A stretch of 64,000 nucleotides of DNA from Streptomyces guryensis. GTDB taxonomy: Bacteria; Actinomycetota; Actinomycetes; Streptomycetales; Streptomycetaceae. Positions 1 to 10,230 of this stretch are shown here, in pieces. The notes beneath the pieces were generated by a model, which made no database searches, was not told where the DNA came from, and saw nothing but the letters and a program-made list of their open reading frames with translations. The translations under genes were made by a program, and so were the position numbers. The stretch covers positions 1-64,000 of the forward strand of contig NZ_JAJSBI010000032.1 of NCBI RefSeq assembly GCF_021261325.1, written 5' to 3'. Within the stretch, counting starts at the first letter, position 1. Each line of letters begins with the position of its first letter.

Positions 1-606
1 GGCGCCGTACAGGGCGCGTTCGCGTTCCACCAGCAGGGGCAGGGTCTGTGAGGCGGTGACGAACTCCCGCAGCGGATGCCGGGCCAGCACCTCGTCCACC
101 TCCGGCGTCAACGCCGCCGCCAGACGGGTGGCCACCGGCAGCGAGTCGTCGCGCAGCGTCTCCGCCGCAGCCAGCACCGCGGCGCGCCCCGGTCCCTCGG
201 GCACCCCGGCGGCCAGCTTCTCGTGCAGGTCGCCCCCTTCCTCCAGCACCAGTCCGGTGTCGATGCCGGCCGGGATCTTGATGCGGGCGGTGCGGCGCCA
301 CGTGGCCACCGGGTCGCTCCAGGCCTCCACCCGGTACGTCCAGTGGCCCACGGAGGTCGGCATGACCTCGGCGGCCCAGCGGTCGGAACCGGGGGCCACC
401 TCCCGCATCGGCGTCCACGGGCCGTGCTGGCCCTCCGGATCGGTCAGGACGACGTTGGCGGCGACCGCGTCATGGCCTTCGCGGAACACGGTCGCGGTGA
501 CCTCGAACGCCTCTCCCGCGACCGCCTTGGCCGGGCGCCTTCCGCACTCCACCGCCGGGTGGACGTCCCGCACCGGGATGCGGCCGATGGCCGGAATCGC
601 ACTCAT
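1..606 (-). CDS. glgE: GlgE maltosyltransferase, N-terminal part (runs off the window)
   Basis: The gene starts at an ATG at 606 and runs off the left edge, so about 202 N-terminal residues are visible. They read as the N-terminal beta-sandwich of GlgE, with PAIGRIPVRDVHPAVECGRRPAKA near the start broken across residues 5 to 28, then FREGHDAVAANV and WTPMREVAPGSDRW. In the family this module precedes the GH13_3 catalytic barrel. GlgE (alpha-1,4-glucan:maltose-1-phosphate maltosyltransferase) uses maltose-1-phosphate to extend alpha-1,4-glucan in the cytoplasm, within the TreS-Pep2-GlgE-GlgB route. The catalytic residues lie outside the window, so activity cannot be judged. glgX 1.2 kb away agrees with a glucan-metabolism neighbourhood. 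The assignment is from remembered family sequence and is fairly secure. Confidence 0.85.
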   Translation of the reverse strand, partial: MSAIPAIGRIPVRDVHPAVECGRRPAKAVAGEAFEVTATVFREGHDAVAANVVLTDPEGQHGPWTPMREVAPGSDRWAAEVMPTSVGHWTYRVEAWSDPVATWRRTARIKIPAGIDTGLVLEEGGDLHEKLAAGVPEGPGRAAVLAAAETLRDDSLPVATRLAAALTPEVDEVLARHPLREFVTASQTLPLLVERERALYGA

Positions 607-693
607 GGGTCTCACCTCCGCCGTGCTGGAGACCGGGCCCGGGGCCCGGTCGAGGGATACAAGCTGCGCGATACGCGCTGAGCCGCAGGGGGT

Positions 694-993
694 CTACCTC
701 CCTGCGGCGAGATGCTGTTGTGCCTTGGGGGGCCCGCGCCGGTCGGCCGCACCCGTACGGGGCCGCTCGTTCTGCTCCCGGAGATAGGCGCCCAGGGTGG
801 ACCCCAGATAGCGCTCGGCGGCGTCCGCGGCCTCGCGGGCGCAACGCTTGCCCATCAGCACGCACAAGGTGTAGCCCGAGTCCTCGAAGGTGGCGCGCAC
901 CGCGCGGTCGGCGGGAGACGCGAGCATGACGCGTTCCCAGGCCCGGTACCGCCGCAGTTGCCGGGCCACTTCGGCTTTGGCCGGTAGCAGCAT
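694..993 (-). CDS. DUF5133 domain protein
   Basis: A 99-residue protein beginning MLLPAKAEVARQLRRYRAWE, as members of the actinobacterial DUF5133 family do. The frame is open upstream to 1101, but the ATG at 993 was chosen because it gives the family N-terminus. The middle part (VRATFEDSGYTLCVLMGKR, then CAREAADAAERYL) is the conserved core, with two cysteines at roughly residues 53 and 60. The C-terminus is polar and rich in Arg and Gln. No signal peptide or membrane segment is visible. No function is known for the family. It lies between glgE and the divergent ATPase-like/glgX operon, with an 88-base gap to glgE, and may share the glgE transcription direction. Confidence 0.7.
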   Translation of the reverse strand: MLLPAKAEVARQLRRYRAWERVMLASPADRAVRATFEDSGYTLCVLMGKRCAREAADAAERYLGSTLGAYLREQNERPRTGAADRRGPPKAQQHLAAGR

Positions 994-1313
994 GACGCTC
1001 TTCACTTTCTCCGGGGCTCGATCGCACGTCTCCCGACCGTCGGGCGGTAGCCGTGCGTGGGCACGCACGGATCCGTTACGGCTATCGAGTTCTTCACACA
1101 TGGTGCACGGGCGGCGACTCAGCGTCTTGTTGGATCTTCAACCATGTCGGGCGGGCCTTCGTCACCCCGGGTGTGCGCTCGTGTTGCACGAATGGTCTAG
1201 TTCGCCCACTCTTGAGGTGACTCAGAAGCGATCAACGCTCACGCTTCGCGTTCGGGGCTCGTCCCACAGGGGCGAGAAGGAGCGGGAGCTTCGCGGGTGA
1301 GGAGCCAACGAAG

Positions 1314-1822
1314 ATGAAGACCGCAGTGCCCTGCTACTACCACCTCGACGTGGAAGTCAGCCCCGAACGGGTCGGACAGGTACGGCGCATCCTGGCCGCG
1401 CATCTCCGCCTCTGGGACCTCGAGACCCTGGTCGAGCCCGTCACCAGTGGCGCCGAACTGCTGCTGAAGGCCATCGACGAGCACGCGACGGACAAGAACA
1501 CATCGATCGAGATGTGGTGGAACGGACAGCATCTGATCACCGCCGTGGGAGAGAACGACTGCGACCTGCGCCCCGACCAGGACCTGAGGGCCTGTCTCCA
1601 GCGGATCGCCGCGATGAGCGACGGCTGGGGCTGCTGCGCCACCGACACCGGCAGCAAGGTCATCTGGTTCTCGCAGCGCGCCAGGGCCGGCGAACGGATG
1701 CCCCTGGTGCCCGTGGCCCCCGCGCCGAGCCTGCGCGAGGTGCTCCAGGTACCCCGCGAGATGCCGGCCGTGGCTCTCGCCGGGCAGGTGCGCGAGCCGG
1801 ACGGCATCCTTGAGGATGCCCG

Positions 1823-1826
<4 letters not shown>
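1314..1826 (+). CDS. Small ATP-binding (GHKL-like) regulatory protein coupled to glgX
   Basis: A 170-residue cytoplasmic protein starting MKTAVPCYYHLDVEV, preceded by a weak purine-rich stretch. It has the features of a small Streptomyces group annotated as ATP-binding or 'Pep a2'-like proteins: an N-terminal helix VGQVRRILAAHLRLWDLE, AELLLKAIDEHATD (the position where GHKL ATPases have the N-box), and MWWNGQHLITAVGENDCDL followed by MSDGWGCCATDTGSKVIWF. The family resembles anti-sigma-factor kinases, but kinase activity cannot be shown from sequence. The last codons overlap the glgX start in a GTGA arrangement (1823-1826), so the two are almost certainly translated together. This suggests a regulatory role near glycogen or trehalose metabolism, which is an inference. 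Confidence 0.65.
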
Positions 1827-3967
<2,141 letters not shown>

Positions 3968-3991
3968 ACCCCGGGCGGCCGCCGGCGGCGC

Positions 3992-4795
3992 TCAGCGTTC
4001 GGGGTACGAGGTCACCGTGAACTGAGCGCCGTCGGCATCGCGCAGCACGGCCTCGTCGCTGCCCTTCGACAGGACGCTGCCGCCATGCACTTCGGCGGCC
4101 CGTACACAGGCCGCCACGTCCTCTACCGCGAAGTGGATCTGCCAATGGGGCCGGATGGTGGGATCGGGCGCCGCTCCCAGGGCCCCGGACTCGATGCGCG
4201 CCACGATGTCGCCCTGGCTGCGCAGCACCACCTCGCCGCCCTCGTACTGGACCTCGCAGCAGCCGGACCGCTCGGTGGCCCAGTCCAGCACCTCACCGTA
4301 GAAGATCGCGGCGTCGAAGGCGTCGCGGGTGTGCAGCCTGATGAAGGTCGGGGCCGCGTGCCGCCACTTCTCCCAGTCGGCGACCAGCGCACCCTCCCAG
4401 ATCCCGAACGTCGCTCCGTCCCGGTCGGCCAGCAGCGCCGCCCGGCCCGGCGGGAAGGAGAGCGGCCCGACCGCGGCCGTACCGCCCCGCTCCTGGGCCC
4501 GCGCCACGGCCTCGTCCGCGCTGGCCACGGCGAAGTACGGCGTCCAGGCCACCGCCATCTGCCACATGTCGGCGACGGCGGCGATCCCGGCCACCGGTGT
4601 TCCGTCCACCAGTGCCATCCGGAAGCGGTCACCGAGCTTGGCGGAGCGCCACTCCCAGCCCAGTACGGCGCGGTAGAAGTCCTCGGTGGCGTCGACGTCG
4701 CGGCTGGTGAGGCTCACCCAGCACGGCGCCCCGGACACGGAGGCCGAGCTGACGATGCGCGTCGCGCCGCGAGGGCGTGAGGTGTCGTGGTTCAT
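3992..4795 (-). CDS. Two-domain VOC (glyoxalase/bleomycin-resistance fold) protein
   Basis: A 267-residue protein read from the ATG at 4795, which has an AGGA about ten bases upstream; an open frame continues to 4864 but lacks a better start. It holds two VOC modules in tandem. The first (about residues 20-135) starts PCWVSLTSRDVDATEDFYRA and the second (about 145-265) contains FIRLHTRDAFDAAIFYGEVL and ends with the typical LRDADGAQFTVTSYPE. The family binds a metal or small ligands, and substrates vary widely, so no reaction can be named. It is convergent with glgX and its end lies 24 bases beyond that stop. No signal peptide or membrane segment is seen. Confidence 0.75.
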   Translation of the reverse strand: MNHDTSRPRGATRIVSSASVSGAPCWVSLTSRDVDATEDFYRAVLGWEWRSAKLGDRFRMALVDGTPVAGIAAVADMWQMAVAWTPYFAVASADEAVARAQERGGTAAVGPLSFPPGRAALLADRDGATFGIWEGALVADWEKWRHAAPTFIRLHTRDAFDAAIFYGEVLDWATERSGCCEVQYEGGEVVLRSQGDIVARIESGALGAAPDPTIRPHWQIHFAVEDVAACVRAAEVHGGSVLSKGSDEAVLRDADGAQFTVTSYPER

Positions 4796-4961
4796 GGCAG
4801 TTGCGTCCTGGTCTCGTCGACCGGCAGCCACCGGTCTGGTTCCAGTGTCCAACCGGAACCGCACGATGCGCCTGCCGAGTACCCCGTGAGTGGGGCCGAA
4901 ACGGGTGGCGTGGCCGTCTGCCGCCGGTGGCAGCGGGCACAGTCGGTGCCACTATGGATGA

Positions 4962-5297
4962 GTGGCACAGGTACCGCATGACCCTGCCGACGAGACCGAT
5001 CGCATCTTCGCGCTGCAGGAAGAAGTCGATCAGCTGAAGGAGGCCGTCGTCTCGCACGCCGTCGTGGACCAGGCGATCGGGATGATGGTCGCGCTGGGCC
5101 GGGTGACGCCGGACCAGGGGTGGGCCGTGCTGAAGGACGTCTCCCAGCACACGAACATCAAACTGCGCAACGTCGCCGAACTCATCCTCATCTGGGGACG
5201 CAACGGAGACCTGCCCCCCGAGATCAAGGCCGGACTCGAAGACGCCCTCGACCGCTACGGCCCCACGCAGATCCCCGAGGCACCACCGGAACGGTGA
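4962..5297 (+). CDS. Stand-alone ANTAR domain protein
   Basis: A 111-residue protein from a GTG at 4962; nearby ATGs are out of frame. A short charged helix (IFALQEEVDQLKEAVVSHA, residues 16-34) leads into an ANTAR domain (about 34-90) with VVDQAIGMMVALGRVTPDQGW and VSQHTNIKLRNVAELIL. ANTAR domains bind paired RNA hairpins and act as antiterminators, usually controlled by an attached receiver or GAF domain. Here no sensor is attached, so it may act with a partner protein or be constitutively able to bind RNA. It is convergent with the sigma-factor gene, whose stop lies only about 30 bases away. A second ANTAR domain occurs in the chimeric protein at 11536. Confidence 0.75.
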   Translation: MAQVPHDPADETDRIFALQEEVDQLKEAVVSHAVVDQAIGMMVALGRVTPDQGWAVLKDVSQHTNIKLRNVAELILIWGRNGDLPPEIKAGLEDALDRYGPTQIPEAPPER

Positions 5298-5328
5298 GCC
5301 GCCGGGGTGCGGCCGAACGGCGCAACGG

Positions 5329-6123
5329 TCAGCCGGTCTCCGCGAGGAGTTCGTCCCTGAGCTGGTCGAAACAGCCGCTGAGCAGCCTTGAGACATGCAT
5401 CTGCGAGATGCCGAGCTGCTGGGCGATGCGGCTTTGCGTCATGCCCCCGAAGAAGCGGAGGTACAGGATGGTGCGCTCGCGCTCCGGGAGCGCCTGGAGG
5501 CAGGGCCGGACCGCCACCCGGTCGACGACGACGTCGTAGGCCGGATCGGGGCCGCCGATGGCGTCCGTCAGGGCGTACCCGTCGGTGCCGGGCATCTCGG
5601 CGTCGAGCGAGAGCGCGGTGAAGCACTCCAGGGCTTCCATCCCCGTACGCACCTCGCCCTCGCTCAGATGCGCGTGCCGGGCGATCTCGGCGACGGTCGG
5701 TCGGCGTCCCGGGGTCGTCTGGGACAGCTCCTTGGCGGCCTGCCGCACCCTGTTGCGCAGGTCCTGGACCCGGCGCGGCACATGCAGCGTCCACATGTGG
5801 TCGCGGAAGTGCCGTTTGATCTCGCCGGTGATGGTCGGCACCGCGTACGCCTCGAAGGCATGGCCGCGGCCCGGGTCGTAGTGGTCGACGGCCTTGACCA
5901 GTCCGAGGGCCGCGACCTGGTACAGGTCCTCCAGGGACTCTCCGCGCCCCTTGAACCGGACGGCGATCCGCTCCGCCATCGGCAGCCAGGCCTGGACCAG
6001 GTGGTCCCGCAGCTGCCTGCGTTGCGGCCCTTCGGACAGCCGCGCGAGCCGGGCGAAGTCTTCGGCGGTGTCGGGGGCGTCGTCGTGCGGGTGGGGTTTC
6101 GTGCTGGCGGTGGCGACACGCAT
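5329..6123 (-). CDS. SigB/SigF-type RNA polymerase sigma factor
   Basis: A 264-residue sigma-70 factor of the stress/sporulation SigB-SigF-SigG group. The ATG at 6123 was selected because a strong GGGAGGTG lies eight bases before it; the frame is open to 6270. Region 2 (ESLEDLYQVAALGLVKAV then TITGEIKRHFRDHMW), region 3 (VAEIARHAHLSEGEVRTGMEA) and region 4 (LPERERTILYLRFFGGM, helix-turn-helix IAQQLGISQMHVSRLL) are all intact. Factors of this group are normally held by anti-sigma kinases and freed by STAS proteins and SpoIIE phosphatases. Related phosphatase and STAS genes lie at 11.5-15.7 kb and 33.3 kb, but which partners act on this factor cannot be told. No anti-sigma factor gene is adjacent. 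Confidence 0.88.
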   Translation of the reverse strand: MRVATASTKPHPHDDAPDTAEDFARLARLSEGPQRRQLRDHLVQAWLPMAERIAVRFKGRGESLEDLYQVAALGLVKAVDHYDPGRGHAFEAYAVPTITGEIKRHFRDHMWTLHVPRRVQDLRNRVRQAAKELSQTTPGRRPTVAEIARHAHLSEGEVRTGMEALECFTALSLDAEMPGTDGYALTDAIGGPDPAYDVVVDRVAVRPCLQALPERERTILYLRFFGGMTQSRIAQQLGISQMHVSRLLSGCFDQLRDELLAETG

Positions 6124-6253
6124 GGTGCGCACCTCCCTGAGGCGGTGCATGGGGGGGACGGGCGCCATGGGAGATGCGGACTCGGACCTGTGAAGACATC
6201 CGGGGCCGACCGGCTCCCACGGACGTGCCTCCTGTCCGAAGCACTTCCTATTG

Positions 6254-6279
6254 GTGCCCGGAATATGCACATCACAAAC
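6254..6279 (-). promoter_or_regulatory. Candidate SigB-type promoter before the sigma-factor gene
   Basis: On the minus strand GTTT (6276-6279), a 16-base spacer and GGGCAC (6254-6259) resemble the Streptomyces SigB-class consensus GNNT-N14-16-GGGTAC/T, with one mismatch. Its position, about 130 bases before the sigma-factor start, would fit autoregulation. The match is short and may be chance. Confidence 0.3.
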
Positions 6280-6358
6280 AAAGGGGGCATTACGGAAATC
6301 CTGTGCGCTTGACCGTTCCTTGGGTTCATTACCTCTGCTAAAGAGTTAATCTGCCGAT

Positions 6359-6811
6359 GTGGAAACGGACACCTTCCCGGACGAGCTGATCGACGCCCTC
6401 GTCGGAGTCCAGCGGCTCGTCCGCCGCCGCCTGCGCCCGCAGATCGCCCCACAGCTGCGCGGCGCCGAGGTCGAGCTGCTGCGCCTGGTCGTCACCCGGC
6501 CCGGCATCGGCATATCCGACGCCGCCAAGGAGCTGTATCTGGCGGGCAATTCGGTCTCGACGCTGGTCAACCAGTTGTCCCGGCAGGGCTATCTGGTCCG
6601 GGAGACCGACCCCGCCGACCGGCGTGCCGCCCGGCTGATGCCGACCCCCGCGGCCGAGGCCCGGCTCGCCGAGTGGCGCAAACGGCGCGCCGAACTCGTA
6701 CGCGGCGGGCTGTCCCGTCTCGACGACACGGACCGGGACGCACTGCACACGGCGATCCCCGCCCTGCGCAGGCTGGCCGACACCCTGCACGAGGAGGCCG
6801 AACAGACATGA
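6359..6811 (+). CDS. MarR-family repressor of the adjacent ABC exporter
   Basis: A 150-residue winged-helix protein starting at GTG 6359 (an overlapping ATG at 6357 is out of frame). The recognition part reads ISDAAKELYLAGNSVSTLVNQLSRQGYLVRETDPADRRA, with the wing motif DPADRRAARL that is typical of MarR. The flanking helices provide the dimer interface. The gene's stop overlaps the ABC ATPase start (ATGA, 6808-6811), so regulator and transporter form one operon. By analogy with similar operons it probably represses the exporter until a toxic ligand binds. The region upstream to 6123 is shared with the divergent sigma-factor gene. Confidence 0.82.
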   Translation: METDTFPDELIDALVGVQRLVRRRLRPQIAPQLRGAEVELLRLVVTRPGIGISDAAKELYLAGNSVSTLVNQLSRQGYLVRETDPADRRAARLMPTPAAEARLAEWRKRRAELVRGGLSRLDDTDRDALHTAIPALRRLADTLHEEAEQT

Positions 6812-7668
6812 CGCGGAACGCCGACACCGGGCAGGCCGGGGCCGTCACCTGCACCGGACTCGCCTACGCCTTCGGTGAGACGAACGCGGTCGACGGACTG
6901 GAACTCTCTGTGGCAGAGGGCGAGGTCTTCGGCCTGCTCGGACCCAACGGCGCCGGAAAGACGACAGCGATCCGCTGCATCACCACCCTGCTGCCCGTCC
7001 CCGCCGGGATGGTCCAGGTGTTCGGCCATGACGCCGCCAAGGACCGGATGGCCGTACGGCGCCTGCTGGGCTACGTGCCGCAGCAGCTGTCCGCCGACGC
7101 CGGACTGACCGGTCGCGAGAACGTCGCCCTGTTCGCCCGCGTCTTCGACGTGCCCCGCGGCGAACGCGCCGAGCGCGTCGGCCAGGCCCTGGCGGCCGTC
7201 GGCCTCACCGACGCCGCCGACCGGCTGACCGGCACCTACTCCGGCGGCATGGTCCGCCGCCTCGAACTCGCGCAGGCACTGGTCAGCGCGCCCCGGCTGC
7301 TGATCCTCGACGAGCCGACCATCGGCCTCGACCCGATAGCCCGCACCGGAGTGTGGGACCACATCAACGCCGTGCGCGCCGCCACCGGTATGACCGTGCT
7401 GGTGACCACCCACTACATGGACGAGGCCGACCAGTACTGCGACCGGGTCGCCCTGATGCACCGCGGCCGCATCCGGGCCCTCGGCACCCCGGACGAGCTC
7501 AGGGAGGGGCTCGGCGAGCGCCGGCGCGCCGAGGGCGCGGCGGCCACCGACCCGCTGCCCACGCTGGAGGACGTCTTCCGTGACGTCGCGGGCAGCGGAC
7601 TCGACGACCAGGCAGGAGGTTTCCGCGATGTCCGAAGCACCCGCCGCACCGCGCACCGCGTCGGCTGA
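6808..7668 (+). CDS. ABC exporter ATPase, DrrA type
   Basis: A 286-residue nucleotide-binding subunit, translationally coupled to the MarR gene through an ATGA overlap. Walker A GPNGAGKTT lies at residues 45-53, the signature is YSGGMVRRLELAQ, and Walker B is LLILDEPTIGLD, followed by the switch histidine in VLVTTHYMDEADQY. The C-terminal part (TDPLPTLEDVFRDVAG) is the extension seen in DrrA-like ATPases that pair with ABC-2 permeases. The last 41 bases overlap the permease start. It should power export of a drug-like or lipid-like compound; the substrate cannot be inferred. Confidence 0.9.
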   Translation: MTRNADTGQAGAVTCTGLAYAFGETNAVDGLELSVAEGEVFGLLGPNGAGKTTAIRCITTLLPVPAGMVQVFGHDAAKDRMAVRRLLGYVPQQLSADAGLTGRENVALFARVFDVPRGERAERVGQALAAVGLTDAADRLTGTYSGGMVRRLELAQALVSAPRLLILDEPTIGLDPIARTGVWDHINAVRAATGMTVLVTTHYMDEADQYCDRVALMHRGRIRALGTPDELREGLGERRRAEGAAATDPLPTLEDVFRDVAGSGLDDQAGGFRDVRSTRRTAHRVG

Positions 7669-8488
7669 CCCCCACCCCGCACCCGGCATCGACCTGCTGC
7701 TGCGGCCGCCGCGGCCCCGTGCGGGCTGGCGGCTGCTGCCCGCCCGCGTGATCGCGATGTGCGCCGTCGAACTGCAGAAGCTGCGCCACGACCGCACCGA
7801 GCTGTACACCCGCGCCGTGCAGCCCGCCCTGTGGCTTCTGATCTTCGGTCAGACCTTCACCCGGATCAAGGCGATCCCCACCGGCGGCATCCCCTACGTC
7901 GACTACCTGGCACCCGGCATCATCGCCCAGTCCGCGATGTTCATCGCCATCTTCTACGGCATCCAGATCATCTGGGAGCGCGACGCCGGCATCCTCAACA
8001 AGCTCCTGGTCACGCCTACCCCGCGCTCGGCCCTGATCACCGGCAAGGCGTTCGCGGCCGGAGTGAAGTCGCTGATCCAGGCCGTCGTCGTCATCCTCAT
8101 CGCCGCACTGCTCGGCGTGGTGCTGACCTGGAACCCGCTCAAGCTGCTGGGCGTCGCCGCGATCGTGGTCCTCGGGTCTGCCTTCTTCTCCTGCCTGTCG
8201 ATGAGCATCGCCGGAATCGTCCTCAACCGCGACCGCCTCATGGGCTTCGGGCAGGCCATCACGATGCCGCTGTTCTTCGGCTCCAACGCCCTGTACCCCG
8301 TGTCCGTCATGCCCGGCTGGCTCCAGGCCGTCAGCAAGGTCAACCCGCTGAGCTACCAGGTCGACGCCCTGCGCGGCCTCCTCCTCGGCACCCACGCGCA
8401 TGTGGGCCTTGACTTCGCGGTGCTGCTCGTGGCCGCCGCGCTCGGCATCACCGCGGCCTCCTCGCTCCTCGGCCGGCTGGCCCGCTGA
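7628..8488 (+). CDS. ABC-2 type exporter permease
   Basis: A 286-residue membrane protein; the ATG at 7628 has AGGAGGT at 7614-7620, better than the in-frame upstream start at 7580. After a proline-rich cytoplasmic N-terminus there are about six membrane segments, including ALWLLIFGQTF, AVVVILIAALLGVVL and AIVVLGSAFFSCLSMSIAGIV. The loop ERDAGILNKLLVTPTPR and MPLFFGSNALYPVSVMPGWL are typical of DrrB-like ABC-2 permeases. It overlaps the end of the ATPase gene and completes the MarR-ATPase-permease operon. It is followed by a hairpin terminator at 8513. Confidence 0.88.
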   Translation: MSEAPAAPRTASADPHPAPGIDLLLRPPRPRAGWRLLPARVIAMCAVELQKLRHDRTELYTRAVQPALWLLIFGQTFTRIKAIPTGGIPYVDYLAPGIIAQSAMFIAIFYGIQIIWERDAGILNKLLVTPTPRSALITGKAFAAGVKSLIQAVVVILIAALLGVVLTWNPLKLLGVAAIVVLGSAFFSCLSMSIAGIVLNRDRLMGFGQAITMPLFFGSNALYPVSVMPGWLQAVSKVNPLSYQVDALRGLLLGTHAHVGLDFAVLLVAAALGITAASSLLGRLAR

Positions 8489-8512
8489 GCACGGCCCTCG
8501 GAACGTGATGTG

Positions 8513-8540
8513 CCCCACGCACGCGTGCGCGTATGTGGGG
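8513..8540 (+). terminator. Hairpin after the ABC exporter operon
   Basis: An imperfect inverted repeat, CCCCACGCACGCG pairing with CGCGTATGTGGGG around a short loop, lies 25 bases past the permease stop. There is no T-run, as is usual for Streptomyces terminators. Confidence 0.45.
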
Positions 8541-8570
8541 CCCGTTCCCACCGTTGTTCCTGCGCACGGC

Positions 8571-8585
8571 TTGATCAGTGATCAA
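8571..8585. promoter_or_regulatory. Palindromic operator candidate before the hypothetical gene at 8671
   Basis: A perfect 7-1-7 palindrome TTGATCA-G-TGATCAA sits 85 bases before the next start codon, in AT-richer sequence than its surroundings. It looks like a regulator binding site; no adjacent regulator gene faces it. Confidence 0.4.
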
Positions 8586-8670
8586 AGGGGGTGAATGCGC
8601 TGGCCACAGCGCATTCTGCTCATTTGACAGTGCACTGAGCCCACAGATAGGAAGCTGCTCTCTGAAGTCG

Positions 8671-9204
8671 ATGAGGTGGACTGTGTACGAGCCGAACGTG
8701 GTCGGGGACTGGCAGGAGTACGACGAGCATGCCGGTCTGCGTGTCCGCGTCCACCGTCTGGAAGCCGCCGAGCCCCCGCGCGGACGGGACGACGCGGCGG
8801 ACGGGCTGACGTACTTCAGCCTCCGGGTCACCGTCGAGAACCGCGGCAGCGGCCACTCCACCATCCACCTCGACGACGGCCAGATCGACGTGCGGATCGG
8901 CCCCGAAGGCGAGGCCGCGTTCATCGACTGGCGCAACTCGCAGTTCATCGAGGGCTACGACGTCTACCCGCTGCGCCGCGCCACAGCCGTACTGTTCGCG
9001 GCCGCCCCCGAGGCATCCCTCAGCCAGGTCGACATCCAGATCCAGTTGCGGGTCGACGACGAGTGGGCCGACCGCCGGCTGTGGGCGGGCGGCATCGGGC
9101 TGCACGAGGAGCCCGTCGGCACCCACCCGCCCTCGACCCGGGACGTCCTGGCCCACCAGGTGAGCAACTTCCTGCGAGACCAGGCGGAGGAGGGCACGGC
9201 CTGA
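8671..9204 (+). CDS. Hypothetical beta-rich protein
   Basis: A protein of about 177 residues that I do not recognise. Starts at ATG 8671 or GTG 8683 are both possible; the latter has GAGG six bases upstream. There is no signal peptide or membrane helix. The middle part alternates hydrophobic and polar residues (LTYFSLRVTVENRGSGHSTI, then LDDGQIDVRIGP), suggesting a beta-sandwich of the DUF4352-like type, and the C-terminus (STRDVLAHQVSNFLRDQAE) is helical. Codon use is ordinary for the window. It stands alone after a palindromic element at 8571 and converges on hemC, with 12 bases between the stops. Confidence 0.6.
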   Translation: MRWTVYEPNVVGDWQEYDEHAGLRVRVHRLEAAEPPRGRDDAADGLTYFSLRVTVENRGSGHSTIHLDDGQIDVRIGPEGEAAFIDWRNSQFIEGYDVYPLRRATAVLFAAAPEASLSQVDIQIQLRVDDEWADRRLWAGGIGLHEEPVGTHPPSTRDVLAHQVSNFLRDQAEEGTA

Positions 9205-9216
9205 GCTGTGGCGGCC

Positions 9217-10152
9217 TCAGTGCGGGATGCCGTCGATGATCTCGCGGGCACCCTGGCGCAGCAGCGCCACGGCCACCGACGTGCCCAGGGTCGCCGGATC
9301 GAGCCGGCCGGCCCACTCGTGGGCGTTCAGGCGGATCTTACCGTCCGGGGTGAACACACAGGCCCGCAGGGACAGTTCGCCATTGGCCTCCACGCGCGCG
9401 TACCCGGCGATCGGGCTGTTGCAGTGCCCCTGCAGGACATGCAGGAACATCCGCTCCGCGGTGGCCTCCCGGTGGGTGTCCGGGTCGCCGAGCCCGCTGA
9501 CCGCGTCGATCAGGTCGGTGTCGCCCTCCCGGCACTGCAGGGCCAGGATGCCGGCGCCGATCGACGGCATCATCGCCTCCGGTGACAGCACCTCGCTGAT
9601 CACGTCCCCGCGCCCGATGCGCTCCAGCCCCGCCGCCGCGAGCAGCAGCGCGTCCGCCTCACCGGCCGCCAGCTTCGCGAGCCGCCGGTTGGCGTTGCCG
9701 CGGAACGGCACGCACTCCAGGTGCGGGTGGGTCGCCGCGAGCTGGGCGACGCGACGCACCGCGGAGGTGCCGATCCTGGTGCCCTCCGGAAGCCTGCCCA
9801 GCGTGAGGCCGTCCGGGTGCACCAAGGCGTCACGCACGTCGTCCCGCTTCAGGAACGCGGCGAACGTCGTGCCGGCCGGAAGCGGTCGGTCGGCGGGCAC
9901 GTCCTTGAGGCAGTGCACGGCGAGATCGGCCTCGCCCGCGAGCAGCGCGGCGTCCACCTCCTTGGTGAACGCCCCCTTGCCCTCCACCTGGGACAGCACA
10001 CCCATCCACTTGTCACCGGTTGTCTTCACCGGCACGACCTCGGTGCGCACACCGGGATGCAGGACGGCCAACTCGGCGCGCACACGCTCCACTTGGGCCA
10101 GCGCCATGGGGGAGTCGCGGGAGACGATACGGATCAGTTCGGGGACGGACAT
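9217..10152 (-). CDS. hemC: Hydroxymethylbilane synthase (divergent HemC copy)
   Basis: A 311-residue porphobilinogen deaminase started at ATG 10152. It makes hydroxymethylbilane from four porphobilinogens in tetrapyrrole synthesis. Key family features are present: KTTGDK (43-48), GKGAFTKEVDAAL (58-70), the catalytic Asp84 in HCLKDVP, and the cofactor-bearing Cys244 in GHCNSPIAG. Several conserved positions differ from housekeeping HemC: SRDSPMALAQ in place of the usual SRKSPLA, RGNANRRL in place of RGNVxTRL, and HCLKD in place of HSLKD. The gene is alone and not in a hemA/hemC/hemD cluster, so it is probably a second copy. Whether it is active cannot be judged by eye. Confidence 0.85.
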   Translation of the reverse strand: MSVPELIRIVSRDSPMALAQVERVRAELAVLHPGVRTEVVPVKTTGDKWMGVLSQVEGKGAFTKEVDAALLAGEADLAVHCLKDVPADRPLPAGTTFAAFLKRDDVRDALVHPDGLTLGRLPEGTRIGTSAVRRVAQLAATHPHLECVPFRGNANRRLAKLAAGEADALLLAAAGLERIGRGDVISEVLSPEAMMPSIGAGILALQCREGDTDLIDAVSGLGDPDTHREATAERMFLHVLQGHCNSPIAGYARVEANGELSLRACVFTPDGKIRLNAHEWAGRLDPATLGTSVAVALLRQGAREIIDGIPH

Positions 10153-10230
10153 GCCGACACGATAGACCGTCGCCAGGGGGTGCCCGACCGCTACTGCCCC
10201 ATTGGAGGCCCGAATCACCGATCCCCTCGA

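Noticed and set aside
6309..6341. TTGACC with a later TGCTAA as a promoter for the MarR-ABC operon
   Set aside because: The spacer is about 21 bases, too long for a standard promoter; not listed.
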